Source: Legionellaceae bacterium
GTDB taxonomy: Bacteria > Pseudomonadota > Gammaproteobacteria > Legionellales > Legionellaceae
Assembly (NCBI GenBank): GCA_947476305.1
Contig: CANJQE010000009.1
Location: 1-33,683, forward strand
Direction: 5' to 3'
DNA length: 33,683 nucleotides
Shown here: one piece after another, positions 25,644 through 33,683 of the stretch
Layout: each line of letters begins with the position of its first letter
Position numbering within the stretch: the first letter of the stretch is position 1
Position numbers and translations under genes: made by a program
Notes under the pieces: model-generated
Told to the model about the DNA's origin: nothing
Databases searched by the model: none
What the model saw: only the letters and a program-made list of their open reading frames with translations

Positions 25644-26318
25644 GTGGGGAATCAAGCAAACGTATTGATGTATTTTATGCAGGCAGGATTAGTAGTTAAA
25701 AGTGTAATGTTACTCCTTCTAGCTGCTTCTATAATATCCTGGACTTTAATATTTCAAAGAGCATGGTTTTTTAACAGGAAAAAACAATTAACAGAAGCGT
25801 TTACTCGTCGCTTCTGGGATAGTGGTGATTTAAGCAAGCTCTATGCTGATGTAGATAGTAATAACGAAGAAAAACAAGGAATGGCGGCTATCTTCCATGC
25901 CGGATTTAAAGAGTTTGTGCGTGCACGTAAACAAGGCACTGTGACCATTGAGCCGATTCAACGAGTCATGCAAATCAGTCATGCGAAAGAGGCTGAAAAA
26001 TTAGAGAAGCATTTACCTTTCTTTGCATCCGTTGGTTCTATTTCACCATATGTGGGTTTATTTGGCACAGTTTGGGGTATAATGACTTCCTTCCAAGCAT
26101 TAGGACATGCTCAACAAGCGACTATTGCCATGGTGGCGCCAGGTATTTCTGAGGCCTTAGTTGCAACGGCTCTGGGTTTATTTACTGCCATCCCAGCCGT
26201 TATTGCCTATAACCGTTATTCGACTAATGCTAATGATTTATTAAATCGATATGATGTTTTCCAAGAGGAATTAATCTCTCTAATAGAGCAGCAAACATCA
26301 GGCACTGCAAGAGGATAA
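25644..26318 (+). CDS. tolQ: Tol-Pal proton channel subunit TolQ
   Basis: A 224-aa inner-membrane protein of the MotA/ExbB/TolQ family. With TolR it uses the proton gradient to energise TolA during division and outer-membrane upkeep. The GTG at 25644 is taken as start because GGAG lies 6 nt upstream; a TTG at 25632 would place the start before that site. The first helix is about residues 15-35 (VMLLLLAASIISWTLIF), and the later pair is around residues 125-190, with ISPYVGLFGTVWGIM and ATALGLFTAIPAV. Next is tolR, after 7 nt. Confidence 0.94.
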   Translation: MGNQANVLMYFMQAGLVVKSVMLLLLAASIISWTLIFQRAWFFNRKKQLTEAFTRRFWDSGDLSKLYADVDSNNEEKQGMAAIFHAGFKEFVRARKQGTVTIEPIQRVMQISHAKEAEKLEKHLPFFASVGSISPYVGLFGTVWGIMTSFQALGHAQQATIAMVAPGISEALVATALGLFTAIPAVIAYNRYSTNANDLLNRYDVFQEELISLIEQQTSGTARG

Positions 26319-26325
26319 TATTTAA

Positions 26326-26784
26326 ATGCTTCGAAAAAGAACTAAACGAGAACGCCCAATTTCTGACATTAATGTAGTACCCTACATTGACGTGATGTTA
26401 GTTTTATTGGTTATCTTTATGATAACCGCACCAATGTTAAGCCAAGGTGTCACAGTTGACTTGCCTAAAACGGCCAGTGAGACGTTACAACCAACAGACC
26501 GAGAGCCTATTATTGTATCGGTCAATCAGCAGGGAACCTATTTTCTTAACATTAGCAGTGCTCCCGCGGATCCTATTGAGGCTCAGGCTTTAGTTGTACG
26601 TGTTGCCGCAGAGTTAGAGCTAGCAAAACAATCAGGACAGAAATTAAATGTATTGGTGAAAGGAGATCAAGGAGTAGCCTACGGTAAAGTAGTGCAAGCA
26701 ATGGCATTATTGAAACAAGCAGGTGCTGAGCAAGTAGGATTATTAACTGATTCAGAAAATAATGATTCAGGGAGTGTAGCATGA
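26326..26784 (+). CDS. tolR: Tol-Pal channel subunit TolR
   Basis: A 152-aa ExbD/TolR protein with one N-terminal membrane helix. The motif ISDINVVPYIDVMLVLLVIF carries the conserved proton-pathway Asp in its helix. The periplasmic part has the ExbD fold, with VLVKGDQGVAYGKVVQAMALLKQAG near the end. It overlaps tolA by 4 nt (ATGA), which suggests coupling. Confidence 0.94.
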   Translation: MLRKRTKRERPISDINVVPYIDVMLVLLVIFMITAPMLSQGVTVDLPKTASETLQPTDREPIIVSVNQQGTYFLNISSAPADPIEAQALVVRVAAELELAKQSGQKLNVLVKGDQGVAYGKVVQAMALLKQAGAEQVGLLTDSENNDSGSVA

Positions 26785-27794
26785 TTAGTACTCCAAGTTA
26801 CCGCAAAGCTTTATTTTCGGCTCTTGCTTTACATGGATTTTTAGTGGTTCTTTTATTGAGCGATACGTCATCGCAACGTCCCGTATTAACCAAAGAGGTA
26901 AAAAACACTCCAGGCTTAGAATTACCTATGGCTTCTGTCCCAAAACAAGAAATCGTAAAAGCAATTAGTGTAGATAATAAACAAGTTATGGATACAGTTA
27001 ATCGCTTGAAACAAGAAAGAGAGCAACAAAAACAAACGGAATTAAATCGACAAAAAGAGTTAAATCGTCAGCTTGAAACAGCAAAACAACAAAGAATCCA
27101 AGAGCAAAAACAATTAGCAAAATTAAAAGAAGAGACTAATAAAATAGCAATAACTCGTAAAAAACAAGCTGAAGAAGAGAAAAAGCACTTAAAAGAATTA
27201 GCAGCTCAAAAAGCGCTTGAAGCAAAGCGTATTGAAGAGCTAAAAAAGAAAAACGAGCAACTGGTGAAGCAGCAAGAGCTTGAGTCTAAAAAACTGGCTG
27301 AATTAAATAAGAAAAAAGAAGAACAAACCAAAGCTGATAAGTTGCGTACAGAAAAAGAAAAGCAGCTCACGGAAGAAAAAACAAAAGCTGATAAAGCACA
27401 TGCGGAACAAGCAAAGGCTGATTTAGAGCGAAAACACCAAGAAGAAGCTGCCGCAAAAGAGCAAGCTGCAGCAGCTAACGCAGAAAAACAAGCGCGCATC
27501 GCTGGTGAAGTAGATAAATATAAAGCATTGATTGTTAATGCCATTGGTCGTCAGTGGATATTACCTGAAAGTGCGGATAGTTCTTTATCCAGCCAATTTA
27601 GAATACGTCTTGCACCTGATGGAGCGGTGTTAGAAGTATCTTTAACTCGAAGTAGTGGAGATCCGCTTCTTGATAGATCGGCTCAAACTGCGATTTATAA
27701 GGCGTCGCCACTTCCTGTACCAGCAGATTCCGAAACATTTAATCTGTTTCGAGATATTAGTTTAACCGTTCGTCCAGAACAAGTTAGGGGGTAA
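26781..27794 (+). CDS. tolA: Tol-Pal linker protein TolA
   Basis: A 337-aa inner-membrane protein that spans the periplasm. An N-terminal membrane helix (about 9-26, [17 protein letters not shown]) carries the SALxxH motif that meets TolQ/TolR. Residues about 75-235 form a long K/E/A/Q-rich helical stalk. The C-terminal domain (about 240-337) has [16 protein letters not shown] and LRL-type strands and contacts TolB/Pal. The length is shorter than in E. coli (421), mainly in the stalk. The antisense frame across the stalk is open but meaningless. Confidence 0.93.
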   Translation: MISTPSYRKALFSALALHGFLVVLLLSDTSSQRPVLTKEVKNTPGLELPMASVPKQEIVKAISVDNKQVMDTVNRLKQEREQQKQTELNRQKELNRQLETAKQQRIQEQKQLAKLKEETNKIAITRKKQAEEEKKHLKELAAQKALEAKRIEELKKKNEQLVKQQELESKKLAELNKKKEEQTKADKLRTEKEKQLTEEKTKADKAHAEQAKADLERKHQEEAAAKEQAAAANAEKQARIAGEVDKYKALIVNAIGRQWILPESADSSLSSQFRIRLAPDGAVLEVSLTRSSGDPLLDRSAQTAIYKASPLPVPADSETFNLFRDISLTVRPEQVRG

Positions 27795-27799
27795 AACTC

Positions 27800-29059
27800 G
27801 TGATGAATCGAATTCTCGCGTTCTTTTTATTATTCTTTATAAATCAAGTATTTGCACTCGATTTAGAGTTAACACAAGGTATTAATTCAGCCTTACCAAT
27901 TGCTATTAATTCTTTTGGTTCTGATACTACCTCTCAAGACATAGCTCATATTATTGAAAATGATTTAACTTTATCAGGTCAATTTAAAATTGTTTCAGGC
28001 CCACAAGGACCTAACGCTCAATCATCTATTGGTACTCTAAAACAATTGGGTGCAGACAGTGTAGTAATGGGGAAAGTGAGTAGGGCCGGGGGTTATTATG
28101 AAGTATCGTTTACTTTAAATGATGCTGCTGCTAATGGCGCTAATTTACTTACTAAAAGTTATAAAGTGGGTGAAAAGCAAATTAGAGCATTAGCTCATCA
28201 TATTAGTGATGAAGTGTATCAGAAATTAACAGGTGAACGAGGTATTTTCTCTACACGTATCGCCTATATTTCTGTACAAAGAGGCAGAGATAGTTCTCGT
28301 TACTCATTAGAAGTGGCTGATGCTGATGGTCATAATCCACAAAGTCTATTGGTTTCTTCTGAGCCTATCATGTCTCCTTCTTGGGCTCCCGATGGAAAAG
28401 CTATTTCCTATGTTTCTTTTGAAAAGAAAAGAGCACAGATTTTTACTGTTTCAGTTGAAACAGGACAACGTCGTTTAATTACTAGTTTTCCGGGAATTAA
28501 TGGGGCACCAGCTTGGTCTCCAGATGGCCGTCAATTAGCAGTAGTTCTATCAAAAAGTGGTATGCCCAAAATTTATAGTGTTGATGTTGGTAGCGGCACT
28601 ATGAAACAATTAACTTCTGGTGATGCCATTGATACCGAACCACGTTTTTCTCCTGATGGACGTAATATATTATTTACCTCAGGCCGAGGCGGCTCGCCAC
28701 AAGTATATCGTTTATCTTTAGCTGATGGACAAGTAACTCGATTAACCTTCGAAGGTAACTATAATGCGCGTGCTTCATATACCCCGGATATGAAAAACAT
28801 TGTAATGTTGCACCGTGATGATAAAAACTTCAATATTGGCTTACAAAGTGCTAATGGAGGTCCGATCGCAAGTTTGACTTCCTCTGGCATGGATGAGTCT
28901 CCTTCCGTATCACCCAACTCTAGACTAGTCCTGTACGCGACTCATTATCAGGACAAAGGCGTTTTAGGTATTGTTTCATTAGACGGTAGGATTAGAATAC
29001 GCTTACCAGCTCGTGAAGGAGATGTACAAGAACCTGCTTGGTCTCCTTACTTAGGATGA
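27800..29059 (+). CDS. tolB: Tol-Pal periplasmic beta-propeller TolB
   Basis: A 419-aa secreted protein. The signal peptide covers about residues 1-20 ([15 protein letters not shown]). The N-terminal domain (about 21-160) is followed by a six-blade propeller with repeated [17 protein letters not shown] and PRFSPDGR motifs, typical of TolB. GTG 27800 or ATG 27803 can start it. The C-terminus (EPAWSPYLG) overlaps the next gene by 4 nt. No pal follows in the window, so Pal must be encoded elsewhere. Confidence 0.95.
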   Translation: MMNRILAFFLLFFINQVFALDLELTQGINSALPIAINSFGSDTTSQDIAHIIENDLTLSGQFKIVSGPQGPNAQSSIGTLKQLGADSVVMGKVSRAGGYYEVSFTLNDAAANGANLLTKSYKVGEKQIRALAHHISDEVYQKLTGERGIFSTRIAYISVQRGRDSSRYSLEVADADGHNPQSLLVSSEPIMSPSWAPDGKAISYVSFEKKRAQIFTVSVETGQRRLITSFPGINGAPAWSPDGRQLAVVLSKSGMPKIYSVDVGSGTMKQLTSGDAIDTEPRFSPDGRNILFTSGRGGSPQVYRLSLADGQVTRLTFEGNYNARASYTPDMKNIVMLHRDDKNFNIGLQSANGGPIASLTSSGMDESPSVSPNSRLVLYATHYQDKGVLGIVSLDGRIRIRLPAREGDVQEPAWSPYLG

Positions 29060-29883
29060 CAATTTGTCGACTTGTTCCTTTATTTTTTTTGGTTATATAT
29101 AGCATTACTGGTTATGCATGGAATGCAGCAGGACATAGATTAACAGCGCAAATAGCTTATGATAATTTAAGTCCTGCAGCCAAAAACATGTGTGGTCATT
29201 TGTTGGATGTAAAGGAACAGGCCTTAGAAGCTAACTTTGTTGATAGCTCAGTATGGTTGGATGCGATTCGTAAAAAAAATATTTATCAGTTTGCTAGCTT
29301 ACATTATGTAGATATTCCCTTTACGAAAGATAAAAGCAAATTGCCAAAGATAAAGCCAAGGAATGCGATATGGGCAATTAAACAAGCTATCTTAGTTTTA
29401 TCATCCAATAAAACAAATAATGCTGTTAAGGTTTTAAATTTAAAAATATTAATTCATGTTGTTGGTGATATTCACCAGCCTTTACATGCTACTACGAAAG
29501 TGAGCAGACGTTTACCTAAAGGGGATTTAGGAGGTAATTTATATCTTTTATCTCGTAGTCCTTATGGTAAAAATCTACATCAGTATTGGGATAATGGTGC
29601 TGGGATATTAAATTATAAAAATTTAAACGAAATCCAGGCAAAAGCGCACTTTCTCGAAAAAACCAGACCCTGTTACTTAGCTCCAGCACAGAAAAGCCCA
29701 GAACAATGGGCAACTACTGCACATTATTTAGCGATAAATCAAGCCTATTCTATCCGCACACATAAGCAACCCAGTAAAAACTATCAACTTAACGTCAGGC
29801 AAATTACGGAAGATCAAATAGTTCTTGCGGGCTGCAGATTAGCCCAAGTACTGAATGCTATTGCTGCTTCAACTTCTTATTAG
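29056..29883 (+). CDS. Secreted S1/P1-type zinc nuclease
   Basis: A 275-aa exported enzyme of the phospholipase C/P1 nuclease superfamily, which cleaves single-stranded DNA and RNA and 3'-nucleotides. The ATG at 29056 overlaps the tolB stop (ATGA). The signal peptide (about 1-21, ending GYA) leaves Trp22 as the mature N-terminus; in P1 nuclease this residue binds zinc through its backbone. His27 ([15 protein letters not shown]), [19 protein letters not shown] and LHQYWDNG supply the other zinc ligands. It could gain nucleotides or phosphate from host nucleic acid. Co-translation with tolB is unusual. Confidence 0.9.
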   Translation: MTICRLVPLFFLVIYSITGYAWNAAGHRLTAQIAYDNLSPAAKNMCGHLLDVKEQALEANFVDSSVWLDAIRKKNIYQFASLHYVDIPFTKDKSKLPKIKPRNAIWAIKQAILVLSSNKTNNAVKVLNLKILIHVVGDIHQPLHATTKVSRRLPKGDLGGNLYLLSRSPYGKNLHQYWDNGAGILNYKNLNEIQAKAHFLEKTRPCYLAPAQKSPEQWATTAHYLAINQAYSIRTHKQPSKNYQLNVRQITEDQIVLAGCRLAQVLNAIAASTSY

Positions 29884-30066
29884 AAAAATAAAGTGCTGTA
29901 ACCAGCATATAATGCTATCTAAAAAACTGTATCGTCATTTTATAGTCCACTATTGTCGATTAGTATTCAAATATTTGTTCTAAATTGGGAATATTAATAG
30001 TACTTAATAATTTCTTAATTATGTTCTAGTAAAATGCATCTTGTCTTAACCTTGGATTGAAATAAG

Positions 30067-32355
30067 ATGCCTATATATATAGTTAAATCAGCAGTTGTAG
30101 TATTTAATCAAGCAGAATATGGATCAAGACTATTATTTCAACAAGGAGGGACTAATCCTAGAAATGAGTTAGGTAAGCTTGGAGTTAGTTTACACAACCA
30201 GTTTAGTTCCTTATTTTATAAAACCATCACAATTGAAGCGACATCGATTGATGAAAATGGTGCTCATCAAAACCAAAAATTTATTATTAATCGCAATAGT
30301 TTAATTAAATATTTAGGTAAAGAGGCTTCTACTAAGCATAGTGATGACGCTTTAATAGCACTCCTTCATGAAAAAATGCTTGCTAGTTCTAATCTAAATC
30401 AAACAAGTGGAGTGGATAAACAAAAGCAAAATTTAGCTGGAGATCACCTCCGTCATGCCGGGGAACACAATCATAGACGCATTGCTTATTCCTTTTGGGA
30501 TGGTTTAGTAGGGCGCTTTTTAAGCTGGTTATATCAAAAAACAGTAGTCAGTATAGAGCGCTTTAAAACACGTTTTTTATTCGTTCGAACAGAGAAAGAT
30601 TTGTTGGAGGCAGGGGAAGTTTTAGCTAAAGCACGATTTCATCATGCTTATGCAGAAGTTCCGGCTTATAAAAATCATATAGTTCGTTTTAATGGCAAAG
30701 TAGTCAGCACTAGCACTCTTCGTGATATTCCCATTACCAATAAAGATAATTACATTAAATTCCAACAATATGACTCTGACACTCATATTCATGGAAAATA
30801 TCCAGCCTATGGAAAAGTTGATACCTCTACTGGAACTACAGGCAAAGCTACCGCCTGGGTCAGGGGTGATCAAGAGTTAGAAGTTGTGAAAAGAACTTTA
30901 GAATTAGCAGAAAAGGCACAATTTGGTAGCCGTAAAATTTCTTATATCAATGCTTTTGCTTTAGGGCCCTGGGCTACAGGATTAACTACTTTTGAAGCAA
31001 TGAGAAATACAGGCTCTGTTTTTGCCACTGGTGCAGATAAAGAAAAAATTCTTGATGAAATTCTGCGTATTACTAAGTATGAGCAACATCAACTAGAACT
31101 AGAGCTTGTTAAATTTAAAAACGATAATCCCAATATTACTAAGGAACAAGCTGAAGTACTAGTTAAACTAATTAGTACTACTATCAAAGGCTTATTAAAA
31201 AACCGTAACGCCAATTTAGAAGATGTTTTAGAGCAACAAATAACGCAACTTAGTCTTCAAAATCAACAATTTATCCATAGATATAAAGATGAAGTACTAG
31301 ATCTTGCTAAGAAAATGAATGCAGAAAAAACGCAAATTTTAATTACTGGTTATCCACCGTTCCTTAAAGATTTTGCTGCCTATGTTAAAGCACAAGGACA
31401 CAAGCTAAGTGATTTTTCACTGATTAGTATTGTTGGGGGACAAGCTATTTCTGAAGCAATGAGGGATATTTTAATTAAAGATGGATTTAATGATATTTAT
31501 TCCTCTTATGGCGCTTCTGATTTAGATGTAAATCTTGGCTCTGAAACCGATGATGAAATCTTGGTTCGTAAGTCAATAGAACAAAATCCTGGTTTAGCTC
31601 GCGAACTTTATGGCGTTAATAAAGGCTTACCCATGGTCTTCCGTTATGATCCTATGAATACTCATATTGAATGTGATAATTCGGAACAAGCTAAGGATGA
31701 TTTAATTTTTACCGTGACACGAGATGACCGTTCGTCACCGCGTATACGTTACAATCTGGGGGATAAGGGAAGAATCTATGCTGCAAGTGATGTGCAGGCT
31801 TTATTAGCTAAATACGGTATCTTTCATAAACCTAAAACACCACTCCCTTTAATGTTTATATGGGGTCGTGATTCAACCGTGGTATTTAATGGTGCCAACT
31901 TAGCATTTACCGAATTAGAGCGCGCTGTTGCTGATATTGATAGCGATGGGCAAATCTTGAAAAAAGCATTTTATAGTTATCAGGATGAAGAGGGTAACGA
32001 TAAGCTCGAATTTTGGTTAGAACTTAATGATGATATCGATTTATTTGACCAAACAACAATGCAAGACTTTGCTAGACAATTGCTTTCAAAACTAGTGAAT
32101 ATGAATCAGGATTTTCGTTATCAAGTAGAGCATTTAACCGATGGTACAGCATTACCAATGGTTCGTTTCTTCAAACGTGGTCAAAGTCCTATTAGTGAAG
32201 CGGGCGGACATCGAAAGCAAGTTTTAGTATTCCAAAAAGAAAATTTACCTGAACATTATGCTTTGCCTAATAAAGACCAATGTCAGGGTATTAGTTTGCT
32301 CATGAGCAGAGAATTACTAGCTGATACTCAAACTGCTAGTGTTGCATTAAATTAA
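30067..32355 (+). CDS. PaaK/F390-synthetase-like adenylate-forming protein with N-terminal extension
   Basis: A 762-aa protein of the ANL superfamily, closest in motifs to phenylacetate-CoA ligase and coenzyme F390 synthetase. The Ser/Thr/Gly-rich ATP loop is TSTGTTGKA at 253-261, the A5-type motif is YSSYGASDLD at 478-487, and the A7-type motif is RYNLGDKGRI near 561. A helical insertion (about 335-435) splits the domain. Residues 1 to about 170 match nothing I know. The C-terminus (about 590-760) holds the usual small domain and a conserved-looking GHRKQVLVF. It should adenylate a carboxylate; the substrate and acceptor are unknown. The nitroreductase-like gene follows after 17 nt, so both may share a pathway. 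Confidence 0.8.
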   Translation: MPIYIVKSAVVVFNQAEYGSRLLFQQGGTNPRNELGKLGVSLHNQFSSLFYKTITIEATSIDENGAHQNQKFIINRNSLIKYLGKEASTKHSDDALIALLHEKMLASSNLNQTSGVDKQKQNLAGDHLRHAGEHNHRRIAYSFWDGLVGRFLSWLYQKTVVSIERFKTRFLFVRTEKDLLEAGEVLAKARFHHAYAEVPAYKNHIVRFNGKVVSTSTLRDIPITNKDNYIKFQQYDSDTHIHGKYPAYGKVDTSTGTTGKATAWVRGDQELEVVKRTLELAEKAQFGSRKISYINAFALGPWATGLTTFEAMRNTGSVFATGADKEKILDEILRITKYEQHQLELELVKFKNDNPNITKEQAEVLVKLISTTIKGLLKNRNANLEDVLEQQITQLSLQNQQFIHRYKDEVLDLAKKMNAEKTQILITGYPPFLKDFAAYVKAQGHKLSDFSLISIVGGQAISEAMRDILIKDGFNDIYSSYGASDLDVNLGSETDDEILVRKSIEQNPGLARELYGVNKGLPMVFRYDPMNTHIECDNSEQAKDDLIFTVTRDDRSSPRIRYNLGDKGRIYAASDVQALLAKYGIFHKPKTPLPLMFIWGRDSTVVFNGANLAFTELERAVADIDSDGQILKKAFYSYQDEEGNDKLEFWLELNDDIDLFDQTTMQDFARQLLSKLVNMNQDFRYQVEHLTDGTALPMVRFFKRGQSPISEAGGHRKQVLVFQKENLPEHYALPNKDQCQGISLLMSRELLADTQTASVALN

Positions 32356-32372
32356 TAATATGGAGTATATGA

Positions 32373-33509
32373 ATGAGTCGTAAACAATGGATGGATATTC
32401 TTGAGTATGGTCGATGGGCTCCATCACCTCATAATACACAGCCTTGGCTATTTCAATTTGAGGATGATGATACAATTACTTTAATGTATGATCCGAAACG
32501 TTTAATTCCTGGCACTAATCCCACAGGTAGTTTTATGCAAGTGGGATTTGGTATTTTAAATGAAACCTTATCCATTGCGGCCGCACCCATGGGCTTAGAT
32601 ATTGAGGTGAATTATTTGGTCGATAAATTAGATGCGAACAAAGAAGGCCCTCAAGCCTTAGCCAAATTAAAACTTATTCCCCGTAAAAATGAAGAAAAAT
32701 TAAATAGACAATTAATTCTTGATCGCCGTACATCACGTTTACCTTACAATGGCGAAGCATTACCCCTTGATTTGCTTAGAGAGTTGAGTGAAATTGCTAA
32801 AGAATACAATCACTTATTTGAATTTTCTAGTGATCAATCTCAAGTGGATTGGGTGGTTCGTCTGAACGCAGATACTATGTTTGCTGATATGAGTGAAACA
32901 GTTGCCCGTAATGAAGTTGGTTCGTGGATACGTTTTAGTGAAGCTAGTGCTAAAAAGAAAAAAGACGGTCTTGCTGCGTATGCAATGCACGTTCCTGGCG
33001 TCGTCATGTGGCTTTTTGTTCATGCTAATTGGATATTTAATATTCCTGGAGTCTACCAATTAGTCCGTTGGGTTTATGAACGCACCATGCGGGGAACTGC
33101 CACTGTGGCTTGGCTTTCTGGTCCTTTTGATAAACCAACAGATTGGGAGCAAGCCGGCCATATGATGGCGAGAATATGGCTTACTATGACTAAATATAAT
33201 GTGTTTCTACATCCTTTTGGGAGTGTTATTACTAATCATGATGCACACAAAAAAATGGATGAACATTTCAAAAACGATTCTCGTGAGCATGATTTATGGA
33301 TGTTAATGCGTTTAGGTTATGGTGATACACCTCCTCAAGCACAACGATTACCCTTAGAGCAAATGATTATTGAAGAATCCTCATTCGAAGATGCAATAGA
33401 AAAAGGAAGTCAATCTCATGATCATGGTTTCTTCGCTAAAGAGAAGTTGCAGGAAACTCCAAGTCTTCTTGGTGATTTAGAAATAGATAAAACTACTTTG
33501 GCACTATAA
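32373..33509 (+). CDS. Acg-like nitroreductase-fold protein
   Basis: A 378-aa protein of the nitroreductase/Acg group of flavin-binding proteins. The N-terminal motif GRWAPSPHNTQPWLFQFE (13-30) is the FMN-phosphate region, and RRTSRLPYNGEAL (118-130) is typical of the Acg family. A tandem-nitroreductase arrangement is likely because of the length (a single domain is about 200). A hydrophobic stretch (about 203-228) may be buried or membrane-facing. The C-terminal tail of about 50 residues is acidic and polar. GGAG lies about 9 nt upstream. It shares an operon with the adenylate-forming enzyme, but Acg proteins are often thought to sequester flavin rather than reduce, so the chemistry is uncertain. 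Confidence 0.78.
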   Translation: MSRKQWMDILEYGRWAPSPHNTQPWLFQFEDDDTITLMYDPKRLIPGTNPTGSFMQVGFGILNETLSIAAAPMGLDIEVNYLVDKLDANKEGPQALAKLKLIPRKNEEKLNRQLILDRRTSRLPYNGEALPLDLLRELSEIAKEYNHLFEFSSDQSQVDWVVRLNADTMFADMSETVARNEVGSWIRFSEASAKKKKDGLAAYAMHVPGVVMWLFVHANWIFNIPGVYQLVRWVYERTMRGTATVAWLSGPFDKPTDWEQAGHMMARIWLTMTKYNVFLHPFGSVITNHDAHKKMDEHFKNDSREHDLWMLMRLGYGDTPPQAQRLPLEQMIIEESSFEDAIEKGSQSHDHGFFAKEKLQETPSLLGDLEIDKTTLAL

Positions 33510-33537
33510 ACTTCAATCCTTAATAAAATGAGTAGTT

Positions 33538-33573
33538 TGGCGGATCCAACTAGTTATCGCAACTTTGCCGCCT
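33538..33573 (-). mobile_element. End of an IS30-family element (terminal sequence beyond the transposase stop)
   Basis: Directly after the transposase stop the minus strand reads GTTGCGATAACTAGTTGGAT and then CCGCC, a plausible IS30 terminal inverted repeat. It also forms a short hairpin, GGCGG/CCGCC, at 33539-33572. The element would run rightward out of the window. Its boundary lies about 30 bp after the Acg-like gene. The second end is not visible. Confidence 0.5.
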
Positions 33574-33683
33574 CTAGTTTGTGTTAAAAATTTCAATAGG
33601 ACTTTTATAGTTTAAACACTTTCTTGGCCTATTATTTAACTCATTCTCAACAGTACTAATTGCATCATCACTAATGGTGTTAA
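33574..33683 (-). CDS. IS30-family transposase, C-terminal part
   Basis: The frame entering from the right edge on the minus strand encodes the last 35 residues. They contain ENELNNRPRKCLNYKSPIE and end IFNTN. The NNRPRKCL.Y.(S/T)P.E.F pattern is the conserved end of IS30 transposases, just after the catalytic DDE domain. The stop TAG is at 33574-33576. Whether the rest is intact cannot be told here. Confidence 0.85.
   Translation of the reverse strand, partial: NTISDDAISTVENELNNRPRKCLNYKSPIEIFNTN

Noticed and set aside
25423-25659. Minus-strand open frame of 78 codons
   Set aside because: It is made of palindromic repeat sequence and has no ribosome-binding site or family signature.
27206-27544. 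Minus-strand open frame of 112 codons rich in Ser, Phe and Ala
   Set aside because: It is the antisense of the Lys/Glu/Ala-rich TolA stalk, which creates a stop-poor complement.

Overview
The window is AT-rich bacterial chromosome of a gamma-proteobacterium, most probably a Legionella species. Grounds for this: a bacterial phosphatidylcholine synthase (Pcs), two YkuD L,D-transpeptidases, an extra divergent CsrA, a long GDH-180 type glutamate dehydrogenase, the order rpsF-rpsR-DUF2232-like-rplI, and a 769-residue orphan protein of the kind found among Legionella effectors. The species call is inference from gene content, without a database search.

Left edge (1-820). An IS21-like element appears to leave the window on the minus strand: the first codons of a putative istA, then two 25-bp end repeats 34 bp apart. 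Beyond them lies a possible tail of a disrupted gene, then tRNA-Arg(ACG) and tRNA-Ser(GCT) on the minus strand behind a clear sigma70 promoter.

1.1-8.9 kb. fadI-fadJ (fatty-acid beta-oxidation) form a translationally coupled pair. A secreted L,D-transpeptidase converges with a minus-strand pair made of a divergent CsrA paralogue and an Aur1-like PAP2 membrane protein. The ribosomal operon rpsF-rpsR-(membrane protein)-rplI follows, with its own promoter and terminator.

9.1-14.1 kb (accessory-looking). A monocistronic gene for a 769-aa protein of unknown function has a near-consensus promoter and a strong bidirectional terminator. Minus-strand genes follow: a CNHC redoxin-like protein, and a putative operon of pcs, a secreted four-cysteine protein and a polytopic membrane protein.

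14.3-21.1 kb. A succinate-semialdehyde-dehydrogenase-like enzyme, a second (cytosolic-looking) L,D-transpeptidase and the 1622-aa NAD-glutamate dehydrogenase lie in a row on the plus strand. The two dehydrogenases could feed glutamate and GABA carbon into the TCA cycle, in keeping with amino-acid-based metabolism.

21.2-29.9 kb (housekeeping). ygfZ diverges from sdhE-ygfX; then rpoE, ruvB-ybgC and tolQRAB. An S1/P1-type nuclease gene overlaps the end of tolB where pal would usually be expected. A 460-bp mosaic of palindromic repeats separates ybgC from tolQ.

30-33.7 kb. A two-gene unit encodes a PaaK/F390-synthetase-like adenylate-forming enzyme with an unrecognised N-terminal extension and an Acg-like nitroreductase-fold protein. 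It is followed directly by the 3' end of an IS30-family transposase. This pair, the 769-aa orphan and the CsrA paralogue are the least explained parts. At least four copies of a palindromic repeat family with GTAGCC/GGCTAC-type ends sit between genes.
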